In this document: piece after piece, positions 49,848 to 59,275 of the stretch
Layout: each line of letters opens with the position of its first letter
Position numbering within the stretch: the stretch's first letter is position 1
Assembly: GCA_902566785.1 (NCBI GenBank)
Contig: CACFKI010000003.1
Location: 1 to 64,000, forward strand
From: an uncultured Pelagibacteraceae bacterium
GTDB lineage: Bacteria; Pseudomonadota; Alphaproteobacteria; Pelagibacterales; Pelagibacteraceae
Reading direction: 5' to 3'
Length of the DNA stretch: 64,000 nt
The notes under the pieces: generated by a model
Seen by the model: only the letters and a program-made list of their open reading frames with translations
Told to the model about the DNA's origin: nothing
Databases searched by the model: none
Program-made: the position numbers and the translations under genes

Positions 49848-50789
49848 ATGAAAAAAATAATTAGTTTTATTCTTGGATGTTTTGTTGCACTTAATTTAAG
49901 CATTTCAGTTGCTAATTCTGCTGCAAATGAAGTTAGAGTAGCTTATTTTTTAGAATGGCCTAGTCCAAATCTAGAAGATATGCAGAAAAAAAACTTCGCT
50001 AAAGCACTGGGAGTTCCAGTAAAATGGACGAACTTTACTAATGGTGGAGCAATGACTGATGCTATGTTAGCAGGAGATATTGATATTTCTTATTCACAAG
50101 GTTTAGTTCCATTTATAAATGCTGTAAAATCAAAAGCGCCTATTAAGCTAGTAGACATAGCTATGGAATATGGAATGGGAGGAACAACTTGTGTTACTTC
50201 TAACGCTTCAGGTATTACAAAAGCAAATGCTACTGAACTTGAAGGAAAAAAAGTTGCAGTACCACTTGGTACTATGGCTGAATATGTTTTCGATGAAAGT
50301 ATGAAAGTAGTTGGTGCTGATAGAAGCAAAATGGATATAATTCAAATGGATCCTGAAGAAGGAGCTGCTGCTTTAGTAAGTGGTGATGTTGTAATGGCAT
50401 GTCTATTTGGAGGTAACTCGATCAAAGCTGCTACAGCTATTGGATCTAGATTACTTACAGTTCAAGAAGCTAGAGATGCTGGTATTTTGGGTATAGATAT
50501 TACATCAGTAACTACTAAGTTTATGAAAGAAAATCCAGGTATGCTTAGAACTTTTATAGAAGTAACTCACGAAGCTAATGCTAGATATAAAGCTGGAAAA
50601 AGCGATATGAATTCTATGGCTAAAGCTTCAGAAATGAAAGTTGCTGATATGAAAGAAACTTTAAGTGGCTTTAAATTTCTAACACCAGAGGAAACTAAAC
50701 AGTCTATGGAAAGTGGAAATCTTAAAGGGTTCTTAGATGGTATGGGAACACCAAAAGGAAATGTAGATACTAGTTTCTTACCTTTATAA
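49848..50789 (+). CDS. taurine/sulfonate-type ABC transporter substrate-binding protein
   Basis: Signal peptide; VRVAYFLEWPSPNLEDMQKKNFAKALGVPVKWTNFTNGGAMTDAMLAGDIDISYSQGLVPFINAV. Confidence 0.87.
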   Translation: MKKIISFILGCFVALNLSISVANSAANEVRVAYFLEWPSPNLEDMQKKNFAKALGVPVKWTNFTNGGAMTDAMLAGDIDISYSQGLVPFINAVKSKAPIKLVDIAMEYGMGGTTCVTSNASGITKANATELEGKKVAVPLGTMAEYVFDESMKVVGADRSKMDIIQMDPEEGAAALVSGDVVMACLFGGNSIKAATAIGSRLLTVQEARDAGILGIDITSVTTKFMKENPGMLRTFIEVTHEANARYKAGKSDMNSMAKASEMKVADMKETLSGFKFLTPEETKQSMESGNLKGFLDGMGTPKGNVDTSFLPL

Positions 50790-50810
50790 TTTGAAGGTAA
50801 ATTAGAATTA

Positions 50811-50849
50811 AATAGGCGCCAATTTTTTAATTGGTGCCTATTTTTTTTA
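50811..50849 (+). terminator. strong stem-loop with T-run between binding protein and ATPase genes
   Basis: AATAGGCGCCAATT-TTTT-AATTGGTGCCTATT-TTTTTT. Confidence 0.85.
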
Positions 50850-50875
50850 TTTAAAATTTAATGTAAAGTTATTTT

Positions 50876-51673
50876 ATGAGCGATCTAGTTTCTCAAAATT
50901 TAAATATGATTTTTAAGTCTCCAAAAGGAGAAACAGTTCATGCATTAAAAGATTTAAATTTCACCATTAAGAAAGGTGAACTTTTAACTGTATTAGGCCC
51001 ATCAGGTTGTGGAAAAACTACATTATTAAATATTGCAGCAGGATTTATAAGACCGACATCTGGAACCATAAAGTTAGGTAATAATGAAATTAATGGTCCT
51101 GGAGTTGATAGAGGTATGGTTTTTCAACAAGGTGCTTTATTTGAATGGTTAACAGTTTCTGAAAATGTCAACTTTGGATTAAGAATGAAAAAAGATGATC
51201 CAATTAAAACTGCAAAAAAAGTTGATGAATGGTTAGATATAGTAGGTCTTAAAGGATTTGGTAACACTCCTACTTATCAATTATCTGGTGGTATGCAACA
51301 AAGAGTAGCTCTAGCCAGATGTTTAATTAATGATCCAGATTTAATTTTAATGGATGAGCCTTTGGGAGCACTTGATGCATTGACTAGAGAAAAAATGCAG
51401 TCATTGGTTTTAAAAATTTGGAAAGAAACAGGAAAGACAATTATTTTAATTACTCACTCTGTAGAAGAAGCTTTGCTGCTTGGAGAGAGATTGTATGTGA
51501 TGGCCCCTAGACCTGGTAGAATTCATAAGGAATATAATCTTCCTTTTGCTGAAATGGGACTCAAAGAAGATCTAAGAGAGATTAAAAAAGATAAAGAATT
51601 TTCATCTAAAAGAGAAGAAATCTTGTCCATGATTTGGAACATGGAAGAAGAAATTATGGGGAAAGATAATTAA
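50876..51673 (+). CDS. taurine/nitrate-type ABC transporter ATPase
   Basis: LGPSGCGKTTLLNIAAGF Walker A, LSGGMQQRVALARCLINDPDLILMDEPLGALD. Confidence 0.95.
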   Translation: MSDLVSQNLNMIFKSPKGETVHALKDLNFTIKKGELLTVLGPSGCGKTTLLNIAAGFIRPTSGTIKLGNNEINGPGVDRGMVFQQGALFEWLTVSENVNFGLRMKKDDPIKTAKKVDEWLDIVGLKGFGNTPTYQLSGGMQQRVALARCLINDPDLILMDEPLGALDALTREKMQSLVLKIWKETGKTIILITHSVEEALLLGERLYVMAPRPGRIHKEYNLPFAEMGLKEDLREIKKDKEFSSKREEILSMIWNMEEEIMGKDN

Positions 51674-53599
51674 ATGTTAACCCAAATAATCACAATATTA
51701 ATTCTTGTATCAATTGTTGGATGCATTCTTTACGGTAGAAAGTTAATAAGAACAGAAAAAATTGATGCGGTATTTGGTAACCCTGAAAGAGCAAAGGGTG
51801 GAACACACTGGGTAATTGTTGGAAGTAGTGCCATTTTATTAATTTGGCTGTATTATTCTTGGGATATAGCAAAAGGTTTTTATCCTAAATCAGCGAATGA
51901 ATTATGTCAGGTAGCTAAAATAAATGAGTCTCTTTTGGGATTAAAATATCAATTTCCAATAGAAGAAAGAGAATTTAAAAGTACCTCAATAATTAAAATT
52001 GAAAATAAAAATCTTCAAAAAATTTCCAATGAAATTAAAAATTCAAAAGATTTAAATAGCCAACAAAAAACAGTTTTGATTGGCTTTGTAAATAAAACTG
52101 GTCAATTAATTCCTCTGCTTACTAAAGACAATTTAATGGAAATGGAAACAAAACAAAAAATAGAGGGAATAACTGAAAAAATCAATCTTTTGATAGAAAA
52201 CTTCAAAAAACCAGATTATCCATTTGAAACAGAGGAAGAATTAAATAATAGACTTCAAGCTGTTAAAGAACAAGGTGAGTGGGGTATTACTACAGTAAGT
52301 GCAGGCACTGGTTCTATTGAAAATACCTTTGAGGTTCCTTTAATACCTGCAACAGATAGGGGTTTAAAATTTAATGCTGCCGCAGAAGAGCTTAAAGTTA
52401 TTGATGAAGAATTTTTCAAGCTAAGAAACCATAATCCACAATTTAAAAATTCAGTTAAACAAATCAAAGATGATATAAAAGCATATAGAGCTGGTTTAGA
52501 TGACTCAGAGGAAGTAGCATCAACATATGCTAAAAATATTGTAAAAATTACAAGAAGAATTGAATTTGCAAGCATCTACCCTCCTAAGGCTTTAAATAAG
52601 ATGCAAAAAGCAATTATCGAATTTGATAATCTTCAAAAATCAGAACAAGGAGGATTGAGAATAATAGATTTGCTTTTATTCCCTGCAGGGACAATAGTTT
52701 CAAGTGGTACTAGTTGCTCAGAACAAGGTTCTGGAAGATGGCTACCAAAACCATCTGATACACTCAACAAATTTATTTTAATGTCAAAACCAAGTGTGGG
52801 TTACAAAAATATTCCGTTGCTTTGGATTGATATGATGGATGTTAGTAAAATAATTGGATTTATTTTGCCTGATTGGATCGCTGATGTTCTGCCAGGAGAA
52901 TACCCAATTCATACTAATGATGGGGTTGTTAAACAAAATTTTAAAGGTAAAGTTCTTAAAATTGTAACTGGAGATTTTAAATTATTTAAAATACCTGTTC
53001 CCTATGGTCACATATGGGATTCTTTTTTAAGAGTATTTCTTGGATTAGTATTTGGAATAATAATAGGTGTTCCACTTGGTTTATTTATGGGTTTAAATAG
53101 ATTTGCCAAAGGTTTCTTTGATCCTTTAATAGAACTTTATAGACCTGTGCCACCACTAGCTTGGGCACCTCTAATTATTTCAGTTTTAGGAATAGATAAT
53201 ACAGGAAAAGTATTTTTATTATTTATGGTCTCTTTATCTATTATGATTATTTCTGCAAGAGCAGGTGCTTCTGGTACTCAGCTATCTAAAATTCATGCTG
53301 CTCACTCATTAGGAGCTTCTAAAAAACAAATACTTAGATATGTTATTTTTCCAAATTCATTACCGGAAATCTTAACTGGTATAAGAGTTGCGGTTGGTAT
53401 GTGTTGGGGGACTTTAGTTGCGGCAGAATTTTTAGCAGGTACTACAGGTATAGGATTTGTAGAAAATGTTGCGAAAAAATATTTCCAATATGAAGTTATT
53501 TGGATAACAATTTTTATAATGGGAATGCTTGGACTTCTTTTTGATGTAACTCTTAGAAAAATTATTGATAAAACAATCCCTTGGCGTGGCAAAGGTTAA
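51674..53599 (+). CDS. TauC/SsuC-like ABC permease with very large N-terminal/insert domain
   Basis: C-terminal permease (HIWDSFLRVFLGLVFGIIIGVPLGLFMGLNRF... EAA-type LGASKKQILRYVIFPNSLPEILTGIRVAVG) preceded by about 380 extra residues. Confidence 0.88.
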   Translation: MLTQIITILILVSIVGCILYGRKLIRTEKIDAVFGNPERAKGGTHWVIVGSSAILLIWLYYSWDIAKGFYPKSANELCQVAKINESLLGLKYQFPIEEREFKSTSIIKIENKNLQKISNEIKNSKDLNSQQKTVLIGFVNKTGQLIPLLTKDNLMEMETKQKIEGITEKINLLIENFKKPDYPFETEEELNNRLQAVKEQGEWGITTVSAGTGSIENTFEVPLIPATDRGLKFNAAAEELKVIDEEFFKLRNHNPQFKNSVKQIKDDIKAYRAGLDDSEEVASTYAKNIVKITRRIEFASIYPPKALNKMQKAIIEFDNLQKSEQGGLRIIDLLLFPAGTIVSSGTSCSEQGSGRWLPKPSDTLNKFILMSKPSVGYKNIPLLWIDMMDVSKIIGFILPDWIADVLPGEYPIHTNDGVVKQNFKGKVLKIVTGDFKLFKIPVPYGHIWDSFLRVFLGLVFGIIIGVPLGLFMGLNRFAKGFFDPLIELYRPVPPLAWAPLIISVLGIDNTGKVFLLFMVSLSIMIISARAGASGTQLSKIHAAHSLGASKKQILRYVIFPNSLPEILTGIRVAVGMCWGTLVAAEFLAGTTGIGFVENVAKKYFQYEVIWITIFIMGMLGLLFDVTLRKIIDKTIPWRGKG

Positions 53600-53601
53600 A
53601 A

Positions 53602-54606
53602 GTGAACCAAAAGGTTTTAAAAAATAAAATCATTAATATTTTTAAAAAACACAAATTAAGTAGCGAACATGCCTTGGTTTGTGCGAACGCAATAATTAAT
53701 GCAGAATTAGTGGGTGCTCCTACTCATGGATTGTCAAGATTGAAAATGTATTGTGATAGAATTAATAAAAAAGTTATTAATCCACAACCAAAATTAAAAA
53801 TTAAAAAAATTTCTCAATCTATTTCTCAAATTGATGCTGATAATAGTATTGGATTTGTTGCAGCAGATATTGGGATAAAACAAGCAATTAAAAATGCAAA
53901 AAAAACTGGAATTGGAATAGTTGGAATAAAAAATAGTGGTCACTATGGTTTGTCAGGCTACTATGCAGAACAAGCTGTTAAAAAAAATCTTTTAGTTTTT
54001 TGTTTTACTAACGCTCCACCTGCAATAGCTCCTCACGGAGCAAAAAAAAGTTTGTTTGGAACAAATCCTATCTGTTTTGGAACACCCACATCCTCAAAAG
54101 TTCCGTTTATTTTAGATACATCGGTTTCTGTGATTAACAGGGGCAAAATTAGAGTTGCAGAACGAACAGGTAAAAAAATTCCTGAAGGTGTAGCTTTAGA
54201 TAAATTTGGCAAACCTACAACCAATGCAAAGAAAGCTTTGGCTGGTGTTCAGTTGCCAATATCTGGTTTTAGAGGATCGGGACTTGCCTGGATGGTTGAT
54301 ATATTAAGTGGTGTATTTACTGGAGGAAATCATGGCGGGAAAGTAAAAGATCCTTTTGATGACTTTTCTGGCCCACAAAATATTGGTCATTTATTTTTGG
54401 TTATGAAATCAAATTTATTTGTTAGCAATTATACTAAAAGAATAAAAGAAAATATTATTAGAGTAAAAAGGTTGCCAAAAATAAAAGGTATAAAAGAAAT
54501 TTTATACCCTGGTCAAAGTAAGCAAAGGCGATATAAAAATAATCTTAAAAAAGAAATTAAAATTACTTCTAATATTGCTGATGATTTAAAAAAACTAGAT
54601 GCTTAA
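53602..54606 (+). CDS. Ldh2/malate-sulfolactate-type NAD(P) oxidoreductase (ORF track start 53581; GTG 53602 preferred)
   Basis: APTHGLSRLKMYCDRI, IKNSGHYGLSGYYAEQAVKKNL, APHGAKKSLFGTNPICFGTP. Confidence 0.88.
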   Translation: MNQKVLKNKIINIFKKHKLSSEHALVCANAIINAELVGAPTHGLSRLKMYCDRINKKVINPQPKLKIKKISQSISQIDADNSIGFVAADIGIKQAIKNAKKTGIGIVGIKNSGHYGLSGYYAEQAVKKNLLVFCFTNAPPAIAPHGAKKSLFGTNPICFGTPTSSKVPFILDTSVSVINRGKIRVAERTGKKIPEGVALDKFGKPTTNAKKALAGVQLPISGFRGSGLAWMVDILSGVFTGGNHGGKVKDPFDDFSGPQNIGHLFLVMKSNLFVSNYTKRIKENIIRVKRLPKIKGIKEILYPGQSKQRRYKNNLKKEIKITSNIADDLKKLDA

Positions 54607-55186
54607 TAAAGATATATTAATTCAAATATTAGAACAATTATTAGAGAAAGCAAAAGAAGTTCATGATGAATTGAATACAATAGATGGAAAAATTGGTGAC
54701 GGGGACCTTGGTATTACAATATTGCATGGTCTAGATGAAATTAATAATAATCTTGATAAATTTACAAATGATATGGGAAATAATTTTATGGTGTGCTCCC
54801 AAGCATTTGTAAAAAAATCAGGTTCAAGTTTTGGTACTTTAATTGCTTTTTCATTTATGAATATCTCTAAGTTATTAAAAGGTAAGAATTCTTGTAATCA
54901 TGAAGATATTGTCAAAATTTTTGAAACAGCATTAGAAACTATAATTCAAAGAGGTAAAACAAATTTAGGCGATAAAACAATCGCCGATAGCCTTAATTTA
55001 ATTATAAAAAAACTCAAAGATGAACAGAATTATTTAATTACATTTAAAAATGCAACAAAAGAAGCTCTTGCAAATTTTAAGGGTAAAAAGATTAAAATCG
55101 GTAGAGCTAGAATGTTTGAGGACAAAACCAAAGATCTTGATGACCCTGGTATGTACGCTTTATATTTATTATGCAGCAAACTTTAG
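54599..55186 (+). CDS. dhaL: dihydroxyacetone kinase DhaL-like subunit
   Basis: LNTIDGKIGDGDLGITILHGL (DGDLG), KKSGSSFGTL, RGKTNLGDKTIADSLN, RMFEDKTKDLDDPG. Confidence 0.87.
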   Translation: MLNKDILIQILEQLLEKAKEVHDELNTIDGKIGDGDLGITILHGLDEINNNLDKFTNDMGNNFMVCSQAFVKKSGSSFGTLIAFSFMNISKLLKGKNSCNHEDIVKIFETALETIIQRGKTNLGDKTIADSLNLIIKKLKDEQNYLITFKNATKEALANFKGKKIKIGRARMFEDKTKDLDDPGMYALYLLCSKL

Positions 55187-55203
55187 ATTAATTTAAAAAT
55201 ATT

Positions 55204-55383
55204 TTACTTAGTTTCTGTACAAATATCTTTTATTACTGGTACATTTGCACAATCAAAACATTTAGTTAATTGAACAATGCATCCATCATCTAAAACTTTT
55301 ACATCAACAACTTTATCACATTTTGAACATGTAGATGAAATTGTTAATCCACATTTTTTACAATTATAAGTTTGAGTTTCCAT
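55204..55383 (-). CDS. 59-aa cysteine-rich (zinc-ribbon-like) protein
   Basis: METQTYNCKKCGLTISSTCSKCDKVVDVKVLDDGCIVQLTKCFDCANVPVIKDICTETK*; 8 Cys with three CxxC; below ORF-track cutoff. Confidence 0.75.
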   Translation of the reverse strand: METQTYNCKKCGLTISSTCSKCDKVVDVKVLDDGCIVQLTKCFDCANVPVIKDICTETK

Positions 55384-55431
55384 AACTTACAAATATGGAT
55401 TAAAAATATTTTATCAATAAATTATTGTTTT

Positions 55432-55448
55432 ATTGATTATCATTCTCA
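55432..55448. promoter_or_regulatory. weaker Fur-box-like site
   Basis: ATTGATTATCATTCTCA. Confidence 0.45.
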
Positions 55449-55481
55449 AAAAAAAAATTTTTTTTACTTAATTTTTTGTAG

Positions 55482-55501
55482 TAATGATAATCATTATCAT
55501 T
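55482..55501. promoter_or_regulatory. Fur-box-like palindrome
   Basis: TAATGATAATCATTATCATT closely matches the classical consensus GATAATGATAATCATTATC. Confidence 0.65.
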
Positions 55502-55625
55502 TTGATAATTGAAATATTAAAAATACAATTAAAATAGCCCAAAATACTCCATAATAATATTTTATATATTTTCTAGCGAATCCTTTAGAAACACTTTCAG
55601 TCTTTGTTACTTTTTTTTTCTGCAT
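55497..55625 (-). CDS. 42-aa single-TM small protein
   Basis: MQKKKVTKTESVSKGFARKYIKYYYGVFWAILIVFLIFQLSK*; ATG lies inside the preceding small ORF. Confidence 0.5.
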   Translation of the reverse strand: MQKKKVTKTESVSKGFARKYIKYYYGVFWAILIVFLIFQLSK

Positions 55626-55773
55626 AAAATAATGTAATTAAAAATATTGCCGTCCAAACTAGACCTATAATACCTTTTAATATTGATGTCTCCGCTCCCC
55701 ATAAATCTAAAAATAAAGCACCTAGAACAATCCCTGCTGCGTATATAATTATTGCTAAAAGGCTTAAGTTCAT
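55597..55773 (-). CDS. 58-aa small membrane protein, two TM segments
   Basis: MNLSLLAIIIYAAGIVLGALFLDLWGAETSILKGIIGLVWTAIFLITLFYAEKKSNKD*; below ORF-track cutoff. Confidence 0.6.
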   Translation of the reverse strand: MNLSLLAIIIYAAGIVLGALFLDLWGAETSILKGIIGLVWTAIFLITLFYAEKKSNKD

Positions 55774-55788
55774 TTTAATTTATGAGAA

Positions 55789-56169
55789 TTATTTTTTTTT
55801 AGTTTTTTTAAGTCCCAATTTATCACTGTGTCTTAATCTTAACACAACAATTGCGCCAGCAATTAATAGTATTGCTACAGCTTCATAAACTAGTCCGGAA
55901 GGATTCATCTCTTTACCTTGAAGAATAATAAACCTAGCTAAGGCCGTAATAGCAATTAACAAAGGTAGAGTTATACTGATTGATTGTTGGTCCCAAAATA
56001 CTCTTACCATTGCTAAAACTTCTAAATAAAGAAACATTAAAAGTAGATCTGCCAATGTTACTGATTTATTTATAAACATTGTTCTTATTTCAATACCAAC
56101 AGCAATGATAGTGCTTATCAAAATAATTGATAATAAAATTAATTGTAAATTTTTAGTTATCTTATCCAT
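55789..56169 (-). CDS. PsiE-like phosphate-starvation-inducible membrane protein
   Basis: LADLLLMFLYLEVLAMVRVFW, ITALARFIILQGKEM; four TM segments. Confidence 0.8.
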   Translation of the reverse strand: MDKITKNLQLILLSIILISTIIAVGIEIRTMFINKSVTLADLLLMFLYLEVLAMVRVFWDQQSISITLPLLIAITALARFIILQGKEMNPSGLVYEAVAILLIAGAIVVLRLRHSDKLGLKKTKKK

Positions 56170-57316
56170 TAGTATTTTTTAATTTTTTTCCGAATTTAAT
56201 AATATCTTCTATCAATAAATCAGGTTTTTCTAAAGCAGCAAAATGACCTCCTGAAGACATTTTTGTCCATTGTTTAATATTATATATCCTCTCAACATAG
56301 GATCTTGGGGCCCATTCCAAATATTCTTTGGGAAATTCCGCTATAGCTGTAGGAACATTTAATGGTAAATGATCTTTTGGAAGCATTCTTCCTCCTTCTT
56401 CTCTTCTGCCATAATAAATCCATGAAGCGGTATTAAAAGTTTTTGTTACCAAGTAAAGCATGATATTTGATAACAAAATATCCTTCGAGTAAACACTTTC
56501 AATGTCACCATTTTTTAAATCAGACCACCCACGCATTTTTTCAATTATCCACGCAGCAACTCCAATTGGACTGTCCATCATAGCATAACTTAAAGTTTGA
56601 GGCTTTGTTGCCTGCTGAGTTCTGTATCCATCTTCTATTCTTTGATCTTTTTTAAATCTTTCCTGCCAATCAATTTCCTCTTTTGTTTGAGGACCATCAG
56701 GATGACGGATAATTAAAATATTTATATGAATACCTAATAAATTATTTGGAAAATCGTAAGCTAACCATGTAGAAATTGTTCCACCAAAATCTCCTCCCTG
56801 TGAAATATATTTTTTGTAGTGTAATTTTTCAGTCATCAGTGAATTAAAAATTGATGCCATTTTTCTTGGACCAATTGGTCTTGCAGGACGATCAGAAAAT
56901 CCATAACCAGGCAAAGATGGAACAACTACATTAAAACCATCCTCTTTGTCCCCTCCATAATTTTCTGGATGTGCAAGCTGGTCTATAATATCTAAAAATT
57001 CAATTATCGAACCTGGCCAACCATGATTTAATAATAATGGCTGAGGATTTGACCCACTCCCTTTTTCATGAATAAAATGAATGTCAATACCATTTATATT
57101 TGATTTAAAATTTTGAAATTTATTAATTTTATCTTCTGTTTTTTTCCAATCATATTTTTCAATCCAGTATTTTGAAAATTCTTTCATATATTCTAAATTT
57201 GTTCCATAATCCCATCCTCCATCATCAGGCATTTCATGCCATTCATATTTTTTGACCTTTGAATATATGTTTTGAAGAACTTTATCTGAAATCTTTACTT
57301 TAAAAGGTTTTGTCAT
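56162..57316 (-). CDS. epoxide hydrolase-like alpha/beta hydrolase (ORF track start 57481 overlaps dhaK; MTKPFKVKIS at 57316 preferred)
   Basis: HEMPDDGGWDYGTNLEYMKEFSKYWIEKYDW, LLLNHGWPGSIIEFLDIIDQLAHP, VPSLPGYGFSDRP. Confidence 0.88.
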   Translation of the reverse strand: MTKPFKVKISDKVLQNIYSKVKKYEWHEMPDDGGWDYGTNLEYMKEFSKYWIEKYDWKKTEDKINKFQNFKSNINGIDIHFIHEKGSGSNPQPLLLNHGWPGSIIEFLDIIDQLAHPENYGGDKEDGFNVVVPSLPGYGFSDRPARPIGPRKMASIFNSLMTEKLHYKKYISQGGDFGGTISTWLAYDFPNNLLGIHINILIIRHPDGPQTKEEIDWQERFKKDQRIEDGYRTQQATKPQTLSYAMMDSPIGVAAWIIEKMRGWSDLKNGDIESVYSKDILLSNIMLYLVTKTFNTASWIYYGRREEGGRMLPKDHLPLNVPTAIAEFPKEYLEWAPRSYVERIYNIKQWTKMSSGGHFAALEKPDLLIEDIIKFGKKLKNTNG

Positions 57317-57359
57317 TTTACTAGTATATATATTTTTAAATTTAAAATATAAAATAGTT

Positions 57360-58355
57360 ATGAAAAAAATAATTAACGATCCAAGTAATTTTGTTGAAGA
57401 GTCTATTGATGGACTTATCAAATCACACCCTGATATATATTCAATTGCTAAAGATAATAATAGAGTAGTTACTAGAGCCAAAAAATCCTCAAATAAAGTA
57501 GGTATTGTAACTGGAGGTGGTTCTGGACATTTACCAGTTTTTACTGGCTATATAGGAAAAGGTTTTTTAGATGCGTGTGCTGTAGGATCTGTATTCGCTT
57601 CACCATCAGTTGATCAAATGTTTTCAGCAATAAAAAATGCAAATAACGGTAATGGAGTATTGTGTATTATTGGAAATTATGGTGGAGACGTAATGAATTT
57701 TGAAATGGCATGCGAAATGGCTGAAGCAGAGGGAATAAAAACGAAAAAAGTTATAGTTGCCGATGATATTGCTAGCGCAAAAATTTCAGAAAAAGAAAAA
57801 AGAAGAGGTATTGCCGGTATGATTTTTGTATTTAAAATTGCTGGTGCTATTGCAGAGACAGGGGTATCTCTTGATGATGTTTTTAAAACAGCAACTGAAG
57901 CAAACAATAATATTAGAACACTAGGGGTTGCGATGTCACCTTGTATTTTACCTGAGGCAGGTAAACCTACTTTTCAAATTGGTGATGATGAAATTGAGAT
58001 AGGAATGGGAATACATGGCGAACCTGGAATTAAAAGAGAAAAATTAAAACCAGCCAATGATTTAGTCGATGATCTTTATAAAAGAATTATTGAAGACTCT
58101 GGGATTAAAAGTAATGACCATATAGCAATCATGATAAATAGTCTAGGAGCTACACCACTTGAAGAACTTTATATTATATCAAAAAGAGTTAATGAAAATT
58201 TGTTAAATTCTAAAATTAAAAATATTAAAACTTTTGTTGGAAGATATGCTACCTCTATGGAAATGGCTGGAATGTCTATTACAACTTTAAAATTAAATGA
58301 TAATTTAAAAAAATATTTGTTTGAAAATAGTGAATGTCCTTTTTGGAATAATTAA
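57360..58355 (+). CDS. dhaK: dihydroxyacetone kinase DhaK-like subunit
   Basis: VGIVTGGGSGHLPVFTGYIGKGFLDACAVGSVFASPS, GNYGGDVMNFEMA, GMGIHGEPG. Confidence 0.93.
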   Translation: MKKIINDPSNFVEESIDGLIKSHPDIYSIAKDNNRVVTRAKKSSNKVGIVTGGGSGHLPVFTGYIGKGFLDACAVGSVFASPSVDQMFSAIKNANNGNGVLCIIGNYGGDVMNFEMACEMAEAEGIKTKKVIVADDIASAKISEKEKRRGIAGMIFVFKIAGAIAETGVSLDDVFKTATEANNNIRTLGVAMSPCILPEAGKPTFQIGDDEIEIGMGIHGEPGIKREKLKPANDLVDDLYKRIIEDSGIKSNDHIAIMINSLGATPLEELYIISKRVNENLLNSKIKNIKTFVGRYATSMEMAGMSITTLKLNDNLKKYLFENSECPFWNN

Positions 58356-59200
58356 GTTTTATTCCTCAAAAAATATATAAATATAAATCCTGTTATATAC
58401 ATAATTAGTGCGTAAGCGGCAGTAGGAATTAAGTAAACAATTTCGTTCGAGATTTGAGTAGCAACAAATACTGCTAAAGTTCCATTTTGTAAGCCGCATT
58501 CGATTGCAATACATTTTCTTTGTTCTAGACCCGTCGCAAATGCTTTTGCAAGATTATATGCAATAAACATCATTACTACATTTAATATTAAAACAACTAA
58601 ACCAGCTTGAGATAAATATTCTACAATATTATCTTTTTCCTCAATCCAAATAGCTACAAATACAATTACAAATAAAATTCCTGTTATTTTATCTATAATA
58701 GAAATTTTAGAGGAAATAAAATTTTCAGCGAATTTTCTAATTATCATTCCTAAGATAACTGGAACTGCCACAACACCTGACATCTTAATTGCTGTTCCTG
58801 TCAAACTAATATTCTGGGATGTTAAATCTATTCCAAGTAAGTCTGCAGAAGTAAAAACAATTAATGGAACAGTAATGATACTTATAACACTTATGACTGC
58901 TGTTAATGATACTGATAAAGCAACATCTCCTTTTGCAAATTTAGTAAGGACGTTTGTGGTTATTCCTCCTGGAGCTGCTGCAATAATCATTACACCTAAT
59001 GCAATTTCTACGGAGGTGTTAAGTATCTTTATTAAAATAAAAGCTACAATTGGTAAAATTACTAGTTGAGAAATAAAACCGACTAAAAAATCTTTAGGGT
59101 TTTTTAGAACTCTAATAAAATCTTGGGTTGTTAGTCCTAAACCTAAACCCAGCATTATCAATGCTAGTGCTATAGGTGCTATTTTTGTTACTATCTCCAT
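58352..59200 (-). CDS. bile acid:sodium symporter (SBF) family transporter
   Basis: MLGLGLGLTTQDFIRVLKNPKDFLVGFISQ, AAAPGGITTNVLTKFAKGDVALSVSLTAV, ECGLQNGTLAVFVA. Confidence 0.88.
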   Translation of the reverse strand: MEIVTKIAPIALALIMLGLGLGLTTQDFIRVLKNPKDFLVGFISQLVILPIVAFILIKILNTSVEIALGVMIIAAAPGGITTNVLTKFAKGDVALSVSLTAVISVISIITVPLIVFTSADLLGIDLTSQNISLTGTAIKMSGVVAVPVILGMIIRKFAENFISSKISIIDKITGILFVIVFVAIWIEEKDNIVEYLSQAGLVVLILNVVMMFIAYNLAKAFATGLEQRKCIAIECGLQNGTLAVFVATQISNEIVYLIPTAAYALIMYITGFIFIYFLRNKT

Positions 59201-59275
59201 AAAGATGATATTTTCTACTCGTAACTATTTTACTATAATTTTAATAAAAATTATATATACAAAAACCTAATAAAA

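Noticed and set aside
57317-57481. N-terminal extension of the epoxide hydrolase ORF
   Set aside because: Overlaps the start of dhaK on the opposite strand; the ATG at 57316 gives the family-like N-terminus
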